NCBI RefSeq assembly: GCF_001598215.1
Contig: NZ_BCXJ01000003.1
Span: 620,001-684,000, forward strand
From: Shouchella clausii
GTDB lineage: Bacteria > Bacillota > Bacilli > Bacillales > Bacillaceae_D
Direction of reading: 5' to 3'
DNA: 64,000 nt
Shown here: piece after piece, positions 1 to 8,308 of the stretch
How positions within the stretch are numbered: position 1 is the first letter of the stretch
How the letters are laid out: every line of letters begins with the position of its first letter
The notes under the pieces: generated by a model
What the model saw: the letters and a program-made list of their open reading frames with translations, nothing else
Told to the model about the DNA's origin: nothing
Database searches by the model: none
Position numbers and translations under genes: made by a program

Positions 1-899
1 ACCGCGGTCTTTCGATTCTCATCGTCTTCCTTGCGTTGGCTGGCCTTGCCACAATGGCATTGCTTTACGTTGGGCCGCTTTTACAAGACCAATTCATGGC
101 ATTCATTGACAATTTGCCAGGATACGCCAATACCATTCACCACTTTTTGGTCGATTTGCAAAAGCAGCCTGCGCTGCAAAATTTCTTGGAAAGCGCTAAT
201 TTTTCATTGGATGAGCTCTCTAGGACGCTAACAGAAAACTTGCAAGGCTATTTACAATCGATCATTGACAGCATTGGCACATTCATTAGCGCAGCAGCGA
301 ATGTCGTCATTATTGCCATTATTATCCCTTTCGTGCTTTTTTATATGCTGAAGGAGGGCAAGAAGGCGCCTATGATGGTCATTAACCAGTTTCCAGCAAG
401 AGAGCAAGAAGAAGGAAAGCGTGTGCTTGGCGATTTAGACAAAGCCTTAAGCTCGTACATACAAGGGCAAATTCTTGTCAGTGCTTGCGTCGGCATTCTC
501 TGCCTCATTTGGTATTTAATCATCGACATGAAATACGCGTTGATTTTGGCGCTTGTCGCTCTGTTTACAAACGTTATTCCGTTTATCGGGCCTTGGATTG
601 GCACTGCCCCTGCTGTTATCGTCGCATTATTCGATTCACCAGGAAAAGCGTTGCTCGTTATTGTCGGTGTCGTCATTATCCAGCAAATTGAAAGCAATGT
701 CTTTTCACCGCAAATTATGGGGCGCCAGCTTTCCGTGCACCCGTTGACAATTATCTTTGTTCTCCTTGTCGCTAGCCAGCTTGCTGGTTTTGTCGGGATT
801 CTCCTTGCCGTGCCTGCCTATGCAGTCAGCAAGGTCATTGTCCAGCACACGTACCGGCTTATACGTATCCACAGACGGTCCAAGAACATTAAAACCTAA
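1..899 (+). CDS. AI-2E family transporter (5' end outside window)
   Basis: The open frame is already running at the first bases and continues as membrane-helix sequence, so the N-terminus lies upstream; a TTG at 36 is internal, not a start. The visible ~298 residues hold several hydrophobic helices, a polar middle region rich in Q, L and E, and the C-terminal block IESNVFSPQIMGRQLSVHP, which is typical of the AI-2E/UPF0118 (YtvI/YrrI/YhhT) permease family. Family members are 330-380 residues, so roughly 50-70 residues are missing. These proteins sit in the cytoplasmic membrane; substrates range from autoinducer-2 to Na+/H+ exchange and cannot be told from sequence. No clear terminator follows before the ferritin gene. 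Confidence 0.85.
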   Translation, partial: RGLSILIVFLALAGLATMALLYVGPLLQDQFMAFIDNLPGYANTIHHFLVDLQKQPALQNFLESANFSLDELSRTLTENLQGYLQSIIDSIGTFISAAANVVIIAIIIPFVLFYMLKEGKKAPMMVINQFPAREQEEGKRVLGDLDKALSSYIQGQILVSACVGILCLIWYLIIDMKYALILALVALFTNVIPFIGPWIGTAPAVIVALFDSPGKALLVIVGVVIIQQIESNVFSPQIMGRQLSVHPLTIIFVLLVASQLAGFVGILLAVPAYAVSKVIVQHTYRLIRIHRRSKNIKT

Positions 900-1055
900 A
901 CGGGCAAGTTAAAGAGGATTGGCAAAAACATGGGCAGGGAATATGCGCAAATAGCAGTTATGTCCACGTTGCTTTTTGCTTAGACTCTATCTGAAGCCGC
1001 CCAAGTAATCATGTCAGCAAATCACCTATTTCAGAATTGGAAAGGATGATCCATC

Positions 1056-1550
1056 ATGCTCTCGGAAAAAATTGTCAAAGCGTTGAACCACCAGATGAAT
1101 ATGGAATTTCAAGCTGCCCATGATTATATGGCGATGGCTGCCTACTGCCACCATATTAGTTACAATGGATTCGCCGATTATTTCCTTAAGCAGGCAGAGG
1201 AAGAGCGGGAACACGGCATGAAAGTGTATGACTATTTAAATGATAAAGGCCAGAAAGCCATCTTTGAGGCGATCCAAGCGCCAAAAGCCGATTATGGTTC
1301 TCTGGTCGCTACATTTGAAGCAGCGCTGGCCCAAGAGCGGGAAGTGACGAAAAGCTATTATAAGGTGTACCAGATTGCCCAGGAAGAACAAGAATACCAA
1401 ACACTTTCTTTCTTAAACTGGTTCCTCGACGAACAAGTAGAGGAAGAGGCCACATTTGAAACGCACATCGATTATTTAAATCGCATCAAAGATGATGCCA
1501 ATGCTCTTTATATTTATGAGCAAGAGCTGCGCAAACAAAAAGAAGACTAA
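1056..1550 (+). CDS. ftnA: Non-heme ferritin
   Basis: 164-residue iron-storage protein of the bacterial ferritin (FtnA) type; subunits form a 24-mer cage that oxidises Fe(II) and stores it as mineral in the cytosol. The ferroxidase ligands are visible: E17, E50 and H53 in the EEEREHG motif, E94, Q127 and E130, matching the usual positions. The length is normal for the family. The ATG is preceded by AAAGGATGA at good spacing. The gene stands alone and ends in a strong 13-bp hairpin terminator. No obvious Fur or PerR box was recognised in the 150 bp upstream. Confidence 0.93.
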   Translation: MLSEKIVKALNHQMNMEFQAAHDYMAMAAYCHHISYNGFADYFLKQAEEEREHGMKVYDYLNDKGQKAIFEAIQAPKADYGSLVATFEAALAQEREVTKSYYKVYQIAQEEQEYQTLSFLNWFLDEQVEEEATFETHIDYLNRIKDDANALYIYEQELRKQKED

Positions 1551-1552
1551 AC

Positions 1553-1592
1553 AGCAAAAAGCCGCGCCTAAGCAAAGCGGCTTTTTGCTGTT
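1553..1592 (+). terminator. Intrinsic terminator of ferritin gene
   Basis: A perfect 13-bp inverted repeat (AGCAAAAAGCCGC / GCGGCTTTTTGCT, arms 1553-1565 and 1577-1589) with an 11-nt loop starts 3 nt after the ferritin stop codon. The T-run lies within the 3' arm. Confidence 0.85.
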
Positions 1593-1687
1593 TTTACTTC
1601 TCGATTCCCTATCTTTGATGCTCGCCCAATCGAATAGGTCCAGGGCGACATAGGCTAACGGTAAGAAGGGATAGGGGGGACTTAAAT

Positions 1688-1933
1688 ATGTTTCCGTTTC
1701 GACAGGGGGGAAAAGCATACATGCCTGCCACAAGGCCACTGCCTCCTGCACCAAGACCTGTTGTCCATGAATACATTGTTCAAGAAATACAGCCTGTCTT
1801 AACAACGTACGTCACAAACCGTGTCTACCGCCATGTGCACACTTTCCCGCACTCAGCATCAGTCGCCAATGTCGTCCAAAATCAGCAAGCTTTTCCTCCT
1901 ACGCACTATGTTCCAGGCCGACCTCCTCGCTAA
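1688..1933 (+). CDS. CotD-family spore coat protein
   Basis: Small 81-residue protein rich in Pro, His, Val and Tyr. The central HVHTFPHSASVANVVQNQQAF resembles the HVHYFPHTFSNVD region of the B. subtilis inner-coat protein CotD, which is of similar length (75 residues). By homology it would be made in the mother cell late in sporulation and assembled into the coat. A strong ribosome-binding site (AGGGGGGA) precedes the ATG at 7-8 nt. The stop codon sits in the loop of a perfect 9-bp hairpin. A sigma-K or GerE site was not identified. The family assignment rests on short motifs and composition, so it is good but not certain. Confidence 0.72.
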   Translation: MFPFRQGGKAYMPATRPLPPAPRPVVHEYIVQEIQPVLTTYVTNRVYRHVHTFPHSASVANVVQNQQAFPPTHYVPGRPPR

Positions 1934-1942
1934 GCGAGGAGG
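1922..1942 (+). terminator. 9-bp hairpin whose loop is the stop codon
   Basis: CCTCCTCGC (1922-1930) and GCGAGGAGG (1934-1942) pair perfectly, leaving only the TAA stop codon of the coat-protein gene as a 3-nt loop. No T-run follows, so it may stabilise the mRNA 3' end or act as a weak terminator rather than being a classical intrinsic terminator. Confidence 0.45.
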
Positions 1943-2022
1943 CAAGACTGATAGAAAACGCTCGTATATTTCACCGTACGCCTCAACTGACAAGCGCTAT
2001 CAGTCTGATTGAGGAGGTATTT

Positions 2023-2100
2023 ATGTGCGGCTCGCATAGCAAACTCGCCAGAAGGCATTTGGTTTCGAATAGCCTGCAGCGTAGATGCGGTGTCAGATGA
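2023..2100 (+). CDS. Candidate 25-residue small ORF
   Basis: ATG at 2023 is preceded by a near-perfect ribosome-binding site (GAGGAGGTATTT) at 6-nt spacing. It opens a 25-codon frame (MCGSHSKLARRHL...) that is basic, with two cysteines, and ends at TGA 2098. It follows the coat-protein gene by 90 bp on the same strand. Nothing is recognised in the peptide. The main support is the Shine-Dalgarno sequence, so it may be a real micro-gene or a chance GGAGG. Confidence 0.3.
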   Translation: MCGSHSKLARRHLVSNSLQRRCGVR

Positions 2101-2124
2101 AATCATTGCCTACTTAATATTCTC

Positions 2125-2646
2125 TCAAAATCCTCTATTTTCCTTAGCCCGGTCCAAAAAACGTTGAACCTCTTTCCTTGTCTTTAATACGACAACTCGC
2201 TTTCGATCTTTTACTTGCTCAACCGCTTGAATAACCTTGGGTCTACTTCTCTTTCTATAATTCCAAACCCAAACAAAAAAAGCCCAATCCAGTTTTTCAG
2301 GGCAATCCTCGTTCAAATCGGATCTTGTTTTTCCATGAAAGATCATTCTTCTTTTTATAATCCTATAGATGCATAAAAGCCTAGGCATATCTAAAAATAT
2401 GACGGCGTCTCCTTCATGCAACCTCATTTCGAGCGTCCTTGAATAATTCCCATCAATAATCCATTTATTTTGGCTTACCGCATCTTTAAGAAACGCATCC
2501 CATTCGTCGTTTGGTGTTGGCGTCCAGTTAGGTTTCCAATAAAATCGGTCTAAATGAATAACCGGCAACGATAAACATTCACTGAGTTTTCGAGACAAGG
2601 TAGATTTACCAGAGCCAGCTGATCCGATTACAACGATTCGATTCAT
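2125..2646 (-). CDS. P-loop kinase-like protein, FlaR/topology-modulation family
   Basis: 173-residue P-loop NTPase. The Walker A motif GSAGSGKST is at residues 8-16, followed by HLDRFYWKPNW and the IIDGNYSRTLEMRL block typical of the family annotated as DNA topology modulation protein FlaR, which is structurally related to adenylate and shikimate kinases. The real substrate of this family is unsettled. The start codon ATG follows AAGGAGGATAAAGGG. It lies convergent to nothing nearby and is transcribed away from the candidate small ORF. Confidence 0.8.
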   Translation of the reverse strand: MNRIVVIGSAGSGKSTLSRKLSECLSLPVIHLDRFYWKPNWTPTPNDEWDAFLKDAVSQNKWIIDGNYSRTLEMRLHEGDAVIFLDMPRLLCIYRIIKRRMIFHGKTRSDLNEDCPEKLDWAFFVWVWNYRKRSRPKVIQAVEQVKDRKRVVVLKTRKEVQRFLDRAKENRGF

Positions 2647-2770
2647 CCCTTTATCCTCCTTGCTCTTTTAAAAGGATACTCCTGATCCTATTCTAACATG
2701 GACACAGCCCAATATATTGTTTTGTTCTTGTGCCCATCAAGGCTCCATTCAAACTGTATTCAGATGCAAT

Positions 2771-2797
2771 AAAGCAGGCTAGATGCTAGCCTGCTTT
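2771..2797 (-). terminator. Terminator after nupC-type gene
   Basis: A perfect 12-bp stem (AAAGCAGGCTAG / CTAGCCTGCTTT) with a 3-nt loop lies 66 bp beyond the nucleoside-transporter stop codon. The A/T flanks on both sides could let it work in both directions. Confidence 0.7.
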
Positions 2798-2862
2798 TAA
2801 AATATGATTTTGATCCAACAGAAAGACTCTATTTCTTATAGGAGAATCGAATGGACAATTAC

Positions 2863-4080
2863 TCATCCAACAAGCATGCCTGCAATCGCAGCGTTCATTA
2901 AATTGACGAGCGTTGCCGCAATAAGTGCTTTCAACCCATATTTAGCGATTAAAGGCCGACGTTCTGGCACGAGGCCACCAAGACCGCCAAGCAAGATTGC
3001 GATGGAGCTAATATTCGCAAACCCACACAACGCAAAGCTCATAATGACATATGTTCGTTCTGACAACTCGCCCGCTGCAGACGCCAGCGCATCAAAACCA
3101 ATAAACTCGTTGACAATCGTCTTTTGCCCGATAAACGAGCCCGCTTGCACTGCCTCTTCCCATGGAACGCCAATGATCCACGCAATCGGGGCAAACACGT
3201 AACCGAGGATTTGCTCTAGTGTAATGGAACCATAGCCAAACCATCCGCCAATCGTACCTAAAAACAAGTTGATCAGTGCAATTAAGGAAACAAAGGCGAT
3301 CAACATCGCTCCAACATTTAGCGCTAATTTCAGTCCGTCCAACGCCCCGTTTGAAGCGGCATCGATCACATTTTTGGACTCGCGCTCGACTTGGAAATTA
3401 ATTTTGTCCTTTGTTTCGCTTATCTCTGTTTCTGGGACAAGCATTTTAGCCATCAAAAGCCCGCCAGGCGCAGCCATAAACGTAGCAGCAATTAAATATT
3501 CTAGCGGAATGCCCATCTGCGATATCCCTGCCATAACGGAGCCCGCTACTGTCGCCATTCCCCCTGTCATCACCGCAAAAATCTCAGACGTTGTCATTCT
3601 GCCAATATAAGGCTTAATTAGCAAAGGAGCCTCCGTTTGCCCAACAAAAATGTTGCCTGTCGCCGAAATCGATTCTGCCCGGCTTGTCCCAAGCAACCTG
3701 GCAATCCCGCCTCCTAAGTATTTGACAACAAATTGCATGATGCCGAAATGATAAAGAATACTAATAATCGCTGAGAAAAAAATGATCACAGGCAGCACTT
3801 GGAAAGCGAAAACACTGCCGACTCCTTCTGCTTGTAGAACACCGCCAAAGAGCATATCAATACCGGCAGCGGAAGTGTCAATCGCTGCTTGTACAGCGCC
3901 TGTCACTTGCTTAAGTACATAACTCCCTGCATCTGTCCATAAGACAATCACCGCAAAAACGAATTGCAACGCCAGTGCCGTCAAAATGGTTCGCCAGTTA
4001 ATCGCTTTCCTATTTGCAGAAAGCAAATAGGCAATCCCAAGCAAGATGGCCATACCCATTAAGCCCCATAAAAAATTCAT
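2863..4080 (-). CDS. nupC: NupC/CNT-family nucleoside transporter
   Basis: 405-residue concentrative nucleoside:cation symporter of the inner membrane. Visible family signatures are the GVLQAEGVGSVFAFQVLP segment, the GQTEAPLLIKPYI core motif and the ATGNIFVGQTEAP/ATFMAAPGG re-entrant regions; the C-terminal half contains GFANISSIAILLGG. An in-frame start 7 codons upstream is possible, but the chosen ATG has AGGAGG at 5-nt spacing. Members import nucleosides with H+ or Na+. A TTGACA-N17-TAAGCT promoter and a structured AT-rich leader lie in the 317 bp upstream. The symbol denotes the family; substrate range is inferred. Confidence 0.88.
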   Translation of the reverse strand: MNFLWGLMGMAILLGIAYLLSANRKAINWRTILTALALQFVFAVIVLWTDAGSYVLKQVTGAVQAAIDTSAAGIDMLFGGVLQAEGVGSVFAFQVLPVIIFFSAIISILYHFGIMQFVVKYLGGGIARLLGTSRAESISATGNIFVGQTEAPLLIKPYIGRMTTSEIFAVMTGGMATVAGSVMAGISQMGIPLEYLIAATFMAAPGGLLMAKMLVPETEISETKDKINFQVERESKNVIDAASNGALDGLKLALNVGAMLIAFVSLIALINLFLGTIGGWFGYGSITLEQILGYVFAPIAWIIGVPWEEAVQAGSFIGQKTIVNEFIGFDALASAAGELSERTYVIMSFALCGFANISSIAILLGGLGGLVPERRPLIAKYGLKALIAATLVNLMNAAIAGMLVG

Positions 4081-4189
4081 CTTTACCTCCTGAATGGTCA
4101 ATCGTGAATTCTTGTCCGACTTTGTTTACTATTCCCGTTGTGCACCAATTTTTGCACGTTTCCCTTGAGAATCAGACACAATATGGCTA

Positions 4190-4218
4190 AGCTTATGAAA
4201 AATGACTAGTACTGTCAA
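4190..4218 (-). promoter_or_regulatory. Candidate sigma-A promoter for nupC-type gene
   Basis: On the minus strand TTGACA (4218-4213) and TAAGCT (4195-4190) are separated by 17 nt, about 110 bp before the transporter start codon. The -35 is perfect and the -10 is weak. Confidence 0.45.
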
Positions 4219-4244
4219 CCACCATTCAAGTTAAAAAAATTATC

Positions 4245-4345
4245 AAAAAACCCCGGGCGTGGTGTGGAAACGCCAGAGTCGTTCCTACCCATTTCATCGT
4301 CTATGATTTCGATAACTCTCTTCTGTTACAAAATGACTCCCTTAG
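4245..4345 (-). ncRNA. Candidate structured RNA with own terminator
   Basis: The 317-bp gap between the hydrolase and the nucleoside transporter (4081-4397) holds, on the minus strand, a segment that can fold: GGGAGTC (4341-4335) pairs with GACTC (4280-4276), enclosing an ATCG...CGAT stem. It is followed at once by a GGCGT/ACGCC hairpin (4274-4256) and a T6 run. It lies between the upstream gene's terminator and the transporter promoter, so it may be an independent small RNA or a leader. It does not match the purine, preQ1, T-box, TPP or SAM consensus as I know them. Confidence 0.3.
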
Positions 4346-4376
4346 GAAAACGATGTATTCAAAAAAATAGGCAAAA

Positions 4377-4409
4377 AAAGCCTCCTGACTAGTTTCGTCA
4401 AGAGGCTTT
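4377..4409 (-). terminator. Terminator of alpha/beta hydrolase gene
   Basis: AAAGCCTC...GAGGCTTT hairpin (13-bp arms with one mismatch, arms 4397-4409 and 4377-4389) followed on the minus strand by a T-run. The hydrolase stop codon (TGA at 4398-4400) lies inside the first arm. Confidence 0.8.
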
Positions 4410-5264
4410 GTGCTGTTGTAGAAAATCAGCTAATTCCTGTGTATGCTGCTCCGATCCCTTGCCGAGGCAAACAAGATGGCCCCACGTATCTAAATAGACG
4501 AGCTTCGAGGAGCGAATCCGTTCATGGGCATAGCGGGCATGCTCCAACGGCACAATCGCGTCATTTTTGCTATGGATGATAAGCGTTGGTGCAATAATCG
4601 TCTCTAATTCTTCCTCAAGGGACTGGCGCATATGCTGCAAATCAATATAAAAACCGTGCCCTGAGCGCTGAAATTCAGTCATCCGGTCAAACAAATACCA
4701 GTCTTTGGCCAGCATCCTCCGCTTAATTTCTTCATATGAGAGCGTGCTGTAAGCAGGTGCAATTTTTTTAAATGCATAATCTGGAGAAAACCGAGCTAAA
4801 GAAGAGAGGCTCCGCCAAACAAACCGCTCAATGAAAGGGTGGAATAAGAAGCGGCTCAACAACGCATCTCGGACACTCGCTTCTTTCCAAGGTTTCGTGA
4901 TTGCCCCTTGCAATGTAAAAGATTGGACCCTTTCGGGATAGTGACTCGCTAAATAAATACCAGATGGACCGCCAGTCGATGCCGCAATCAAATGTACTTT
5001 ATCAATATTCAATTCATTTAATAGTTCAATATAAAAGCTACACGCCTTCTCGAGGGTCTGGCCAATTTTCTTGGACGTCTGCCCATATCCTGCCCGGGAC
5101 GGCACAATCACGGAGTAGCCTTTTTGCGCAAGTTCCTCAATCCCCAGTTGCTCCAAACAGTTTGAATGGCCACCATGCAAAAATAGAACTGGCTCCCCTT
5201 CTCCGGTTATGGCGTATTCAAGCGTGCAATCTGAATACGTAAAAGAAGCGATGCCTCTTTCCAT
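4398..5264 (-). CDS. Alpha/beta hydrolase
   Basis: 288-residue alpha/beta-hydrolase-fold protein. The oxyanion HGG motif is in LFLHGGHS (about residue 30). The nucleophile serine is probably in AASTGGP (about residue 97), where the first Gly of GxSxG is Ala. The acid is in SKNDAIVP and the catalytic His in WGHLVCLGKG near the C-terminus. This layout fits esterases, haloperoxidases and lactonases, so the substrate cannot be named. No signal peptide is seen, so it is cytosolic. It starts 21 bp after the ktrC-type stop codon on the same strand and may be co-transcribed with it. Confidence 0.85.
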   Translation of the reverse strand: MERGIASFTYSDCTLEYAITGEGEPVLFLHGGHSNCLEQLGIEELAQKGYSVIVPSRAGYGQTSKKIGQTLEKACSFYIELLNELNIDKVHLIAASTGGPSGIYLASHYPERVQSFTLQGAITKPWKEASVRDALLSRFLFHPFIERFVWRSLSSLARFSPDYAFKKIAPAYSTLSYEEIKRRMLAKDWYLFDRMTEFQRSGHGFYIDLQHMRQSLEEELETIIAPTLIIHSKNDAIVPLEHARYAHERIRSSKLVYLDTWGHLVCLGKGSEQHTQELADFLQQHKAS

Positions 5265-5285
5265 CGGTCTCTATCCCCTTTATAT

Positions 5286-5945
5286 TTATGATAATCCTTT
5301 TTTTTCAAATCGTTTCAAATCGCTGTTCTCGCCTGCCAAAATTAAAAGATCATTTTCGTAAATGACCTCTTCAGGTGACAAATGAATATTCAATTGCCCA
5401 TTCCTCTTATAGCCAATTAATGTACAGCCATACTTTCTGCGAATGTTCAGTTGCGCGAGCGTCTTATTAGCTATCTTTTCTGTCGCAGCCAATTCAACAA
5501 TGCTGTGCTCATCCGATAATTCAATATAGTCAATGACTTTAGTAGAATCAAGCAAGTGGGCTATACGAATGCCCATTTCATGTTCTGGCCGGATAATCCG
5601 GTCAGCGCCGACTTTCTCTAAAATACGGTAATGCTTGGTATTGCTTGCCTTCACCCACACATTGGCGACGCCGAGCTCTTTTAGAAGCAACGTAGCAAGA
5701 ACGCTCTCTTGAATATGTTCGCCAATTGCCACAACAACATAATCAAAATTGCGGATTCCAAGTGCTTTAAGTGAGCGCTCATCTACTCCATTTGCAACAA
5801 TCGCTTTTGTTGCATAGTCGCTGACAAACTCGACTTTTTCTTCAGACCGGTCAATGGCAAGCACTTCATGCCCCATTTCATAAAGCTCCTGGCACACACT
5901 TGTGCCAAAACGGCCGAGCCCTATGACAGCAAACTGTTTTTCCAC
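5286..5945 (-). CDS. ktrC: KtrA/KtrC-type K+ channel regulatory subunit
   Basis: 219-residue RCK protein that forms the cytosolic octameric ring gating a KtrB/KtrD potassium channel. The N-terminal Rossmann domain has GLGRFG at residues 9-14 and the ribose-binding acid in LAIDRS. The C-terminal ~75 residues form an RCK_C (TrkA_C) domain, the site where c-di-AMP binds in known KtrA/KtrC proteins. The GTG at 5945 was chosen because AGGAGGGACAAA precedes it and it gives the MKKEFAVIGLGRFG-like start seen in KtrC; the frame runs 24 codons further upstream without support. No ktrB/ktrD partner is adjacent, as is usual for ktrC. KtrA versus KtrC cannot be separated with certainty. Confidence 0.85.
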   Translation of the reverse strand: MEKQFAVIGLGRFGTSVCQELYEMGHEVLAIDRSEEKVEFVSDYATKAIVANGVDERSLKALGIRNFDYVVVAIGEHIQESVLATLLLKELGVANVWVKASNTKHYRILEKVGADRIIRPEHEMGIRIAHLLDSTKVIDYIELSDEHSIVELAATEKIANKTLAQLNIRRKYGCTLIGYKRNGQLNIHLSPEEVIYENDLLILAGENSDLKRFEKKGLS

Positions 5946-6254
5946 TTTGTCCCTCCTGAACACAGCCAAGATTTTAAGTCTAAATGAGATCTTACTCCTG
6001 TGTAATAAGAAAGTCAACGCGTCCTCGTTATTTTTTATCTTTTCTTTAGGAAGTAACGGATTGCACTGATTCTCTTTATTAAAATTTTTGTTTATTGTAG
6101 ACAGAAAAAATGATATTCTAACTATTCAACCTAAATGCCTGTCTTTTTTTATCGGGGTTTACCGACGGCTAATCGGGGTAAATTGAGAAAGAGTCTTTCT
6201 CCTTACCCATTCAAGAAACAACGTACTTTTAACGACAGGAAAGGTGGTTTGCGC
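5946..6254. promoter_or_regulatory. Divergent control region ktrC / BCCT gene
   Basis: 309 bp between two divergent osmotic/potassium genes. It is very AT-rich at 6040-6130, where promoters for both directions are expected, but no single -35/-10 pair stands out. I looked for a ydaO-type c-di-AMP riboswitch and do not recognise one. The rightward ribosome-binding site AGGAAAGGTGG is at 6238-6248. Confidence 0.35.
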
Positions 6255-8152
6255 ATGCCGCAAAACTCTGACCCAACACCAAGAAAGTCTTCATTTGTCC
6301 TCTATGCGTCAGCAACGGGAATGGCATTATTCGTGTTGTGGGGCATCGTGAACCCTTCCCACTTAGGCGCTACGGCAGAAACGGCCTTAGCTTGGATTAT
6401 TGACAACTTTGGTTGGTTTTATATGACCATCGCTAGCATTTTCATCCTTTTTGGCATTGTCGTTGCCGTTACGCCATTTGGCAAACTTAGGCTCGGCAAG
6501 GACAACGACCGTCCTGAACACTCTTTTATTTCATGGATCGGCATGCTTTTTGCTGCCGGCCTTGGTGTCGGCTTCGTCTTTTTTGGTGTAGCTGAACCTA
6601 TTCTTTACTATATGGATCCGCCCCCTGGCTATTCGTTCCACTTACCTGAAGATTCGGCGAATGCTGCTGCGATTGGACTCCGTTATGGTGTTTTTCATTG
6701 GGGGCTTCATGCATGGGGGCGTTTTCAGTCGTCGGCTTAACGCTTGCCTTCGTACAATACCGCAAAAACCGACCAGCACTGATCAGTTCAGCGTTTTATC
6801 CCATTCTTGGCTCAAAGACAGACGGTTGGATGGGCAAAACGATTGACTTGCTTGCGGTTATTTCCACTTGTGCAGGTGTGGCAACGACATTTGGCTTAAG
6901 CGCAATGCAAATTTCAGGTGGAGTTTCCTTTTTAACGCCGCTAACGAACAACATTCCTTTACAGCTATCAATCATTGCCGTCATCACTTGTTTGTTTTTG
7001 TTCTCCACCATTGCCGGAATTAATAAAGGCATTAAACGGCTGACCAATTTGAATTTGGTGTTTGCTGGCATCTTGCTGTTATTTGTTTTATTTGCAGGAC
7101 CTACCATTACAGTGCTTGAAAGCATGGTAACGACTTTAGGGGGCTATTTGTCCAATGTCGTGTCGATGTCATTTACGATGACGCCTTTTTCTAATGATGA
7201 ATGGCTAGGATCAAACACCATTTTCTTCTGGGCTTGGCACATGTCATGGTCGCCATTTGTTGGCTTGTTCATTGCGCGGATTTCAAAAGGGCGCACCATC
7301 CGCGAATTTATCGCAGGCGTCCTGCTCGTCCCGACACTTATGGCAGTCGTTTGGTTTTGTGTGTTTGGCGGTACCGCCTTGAATATAGAGATTTCTGGGC
7401 TGTTCCCCCTTGCGGAGATTGCTCAGTCTGAAGTGGAGCTTACTCTTTTCTATATGCTGCAAAATCTCCCATTCACCACAATTTCGAGTATTTTAGCAGT
7501 CATTGTCGTTGGAATCTTTTTTGTGACGTCCGCTGACTCGGCTGCGTTTGTACTAGGGTCGATGACATCGAACGGCTTGCTTAACCCAAGCTTTAAATTA
7601 AAAATGCTCTGGGGTGTACTAATTGCTGGCACTGCGTCTGTTCTCCTAATAAGCGGAGGCGGAGGATTGGATGCTTTACAGACTGCCGCACTTACGGCCG
7701 CACTCCCATTTGCTTTCATTCTTGTCTTTATGCTGTTCTCGATTAGCATTATGATTGCCAAAGACTGGCGAACAGAGCAGCGGAAGGCGCGTCTTGCACG
7801 CGATGAAGAATTAAAACAACGCTTAAAAAAGGAAGCGTACGAAGAACTGCGACAAGATTTGAGCCAAGAGTGGCGCGATGAACTCCGCAGAGAACTATTG
7901 GCAGCCGGTCGCAACACTGCGGAAATGATCCACTTCCAAACGACAGAGGATACGGCAATTGTCGGCAGAACACTTGCTGAAATCGGCTTTCCCCCTCATG
8001 TTAACGTAAGTGCAATTGAACGAGGCGATGATGTGATCTCTCCTTCTGGGAGCACAGAAATTAAAGCAGGTGATTATTTGTACATTCTAGTAAAAATTCA
8101 ACAAAAGGAAGCATTGCTGGCTATTTTACGAGAAACGAAGTCAGGATTGTAA
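6255..8152 (+). pseudogene. BCCT betaine/choline/carnitine transporter with C-terminal RCK_C domain, frameshifted
   Basis: Two overlapping frames encode one BCCT-family osmolyte transporter. The first (6255 to stop at 6738) covers helices 1-3 and ends ...YGVFHWGLHAW. The second continues GAFSVVGLTLAFVQYRKNRP through the BCCT core with the WAWHMSWSPFVGLFIARISKGRTI signature. The break lies in a G5 run (6715-6719): one more G would restore a single frame of ~633 residues. After the last helix come a charged coiled-coil-like stretch (~45 residues, many K/R/E) and a 70-residue RCK_C-like domain (TAIVGRTLAEIGFPPHVNV...GSTEIKAGDYLYILV). This domain is absent from ordinary OpuD/BetL transporters. 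The frameshift may be a real mutation, a slippage switch or a base-call error. Confidence 0.8.
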
Positions 8153-8161
8153 AAAAATCGG

Positions 8162-8197
8162 TAGAGGTTTTCCTTTCGAGGAGGACCTCTATTTTTT
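8162..8197 (+). terminator. Terminator of BCCT gene
   Basis: A 12-bp stem with two G-U pairs (TAGAGGTTTTCC 8162-8173 / GGAGGACCTCTA 8180-8191) followed by T6, 9 nt after the stop codon. Confidence 0.85.
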
Positions 8198-8308
8198 AAT
8201 AAGCGCTTTCATTTTATTACGTATTCACTACATTAAAATAATTTGACAATTACGATCTCCTCTATGTAAAATAATAATAAAAATTGGGAAACTAAGGGGG
8301 ATACGCAT

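Noticed and set aside
1-231. Start of the AI-2E permease at TTG 36
   Set aside because: The frame is open and hydrophobic back to base 3, and the family needs an extra N-terminal part; the gene is cut by the window edge.
2804-3610. Long plus-strand open frames opposite the nucleoside transporter
   Set aside because: They are antisense to a clear NupC-family gene, lack ribosome-binding sites and have low-complexity Ala/Ile/Ser composition typical of reverse-strand shadows.
4245-4345. Assigning the structured segment to a T-box or purine riboswitch
   Set aside because: GGGTAGGAACGAC differs from the T-box core (AGGGTGGNACCGCG), and the purine aptamer's conserved loops are missing.
5946-6254. 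ydaO-type c-di-AMP riboswitch upstream of the ktrC-type or BCCT gene
   Set aside because: Looked for because of the gene context, but neither the length nor conserved strings of that riboswitch are present.
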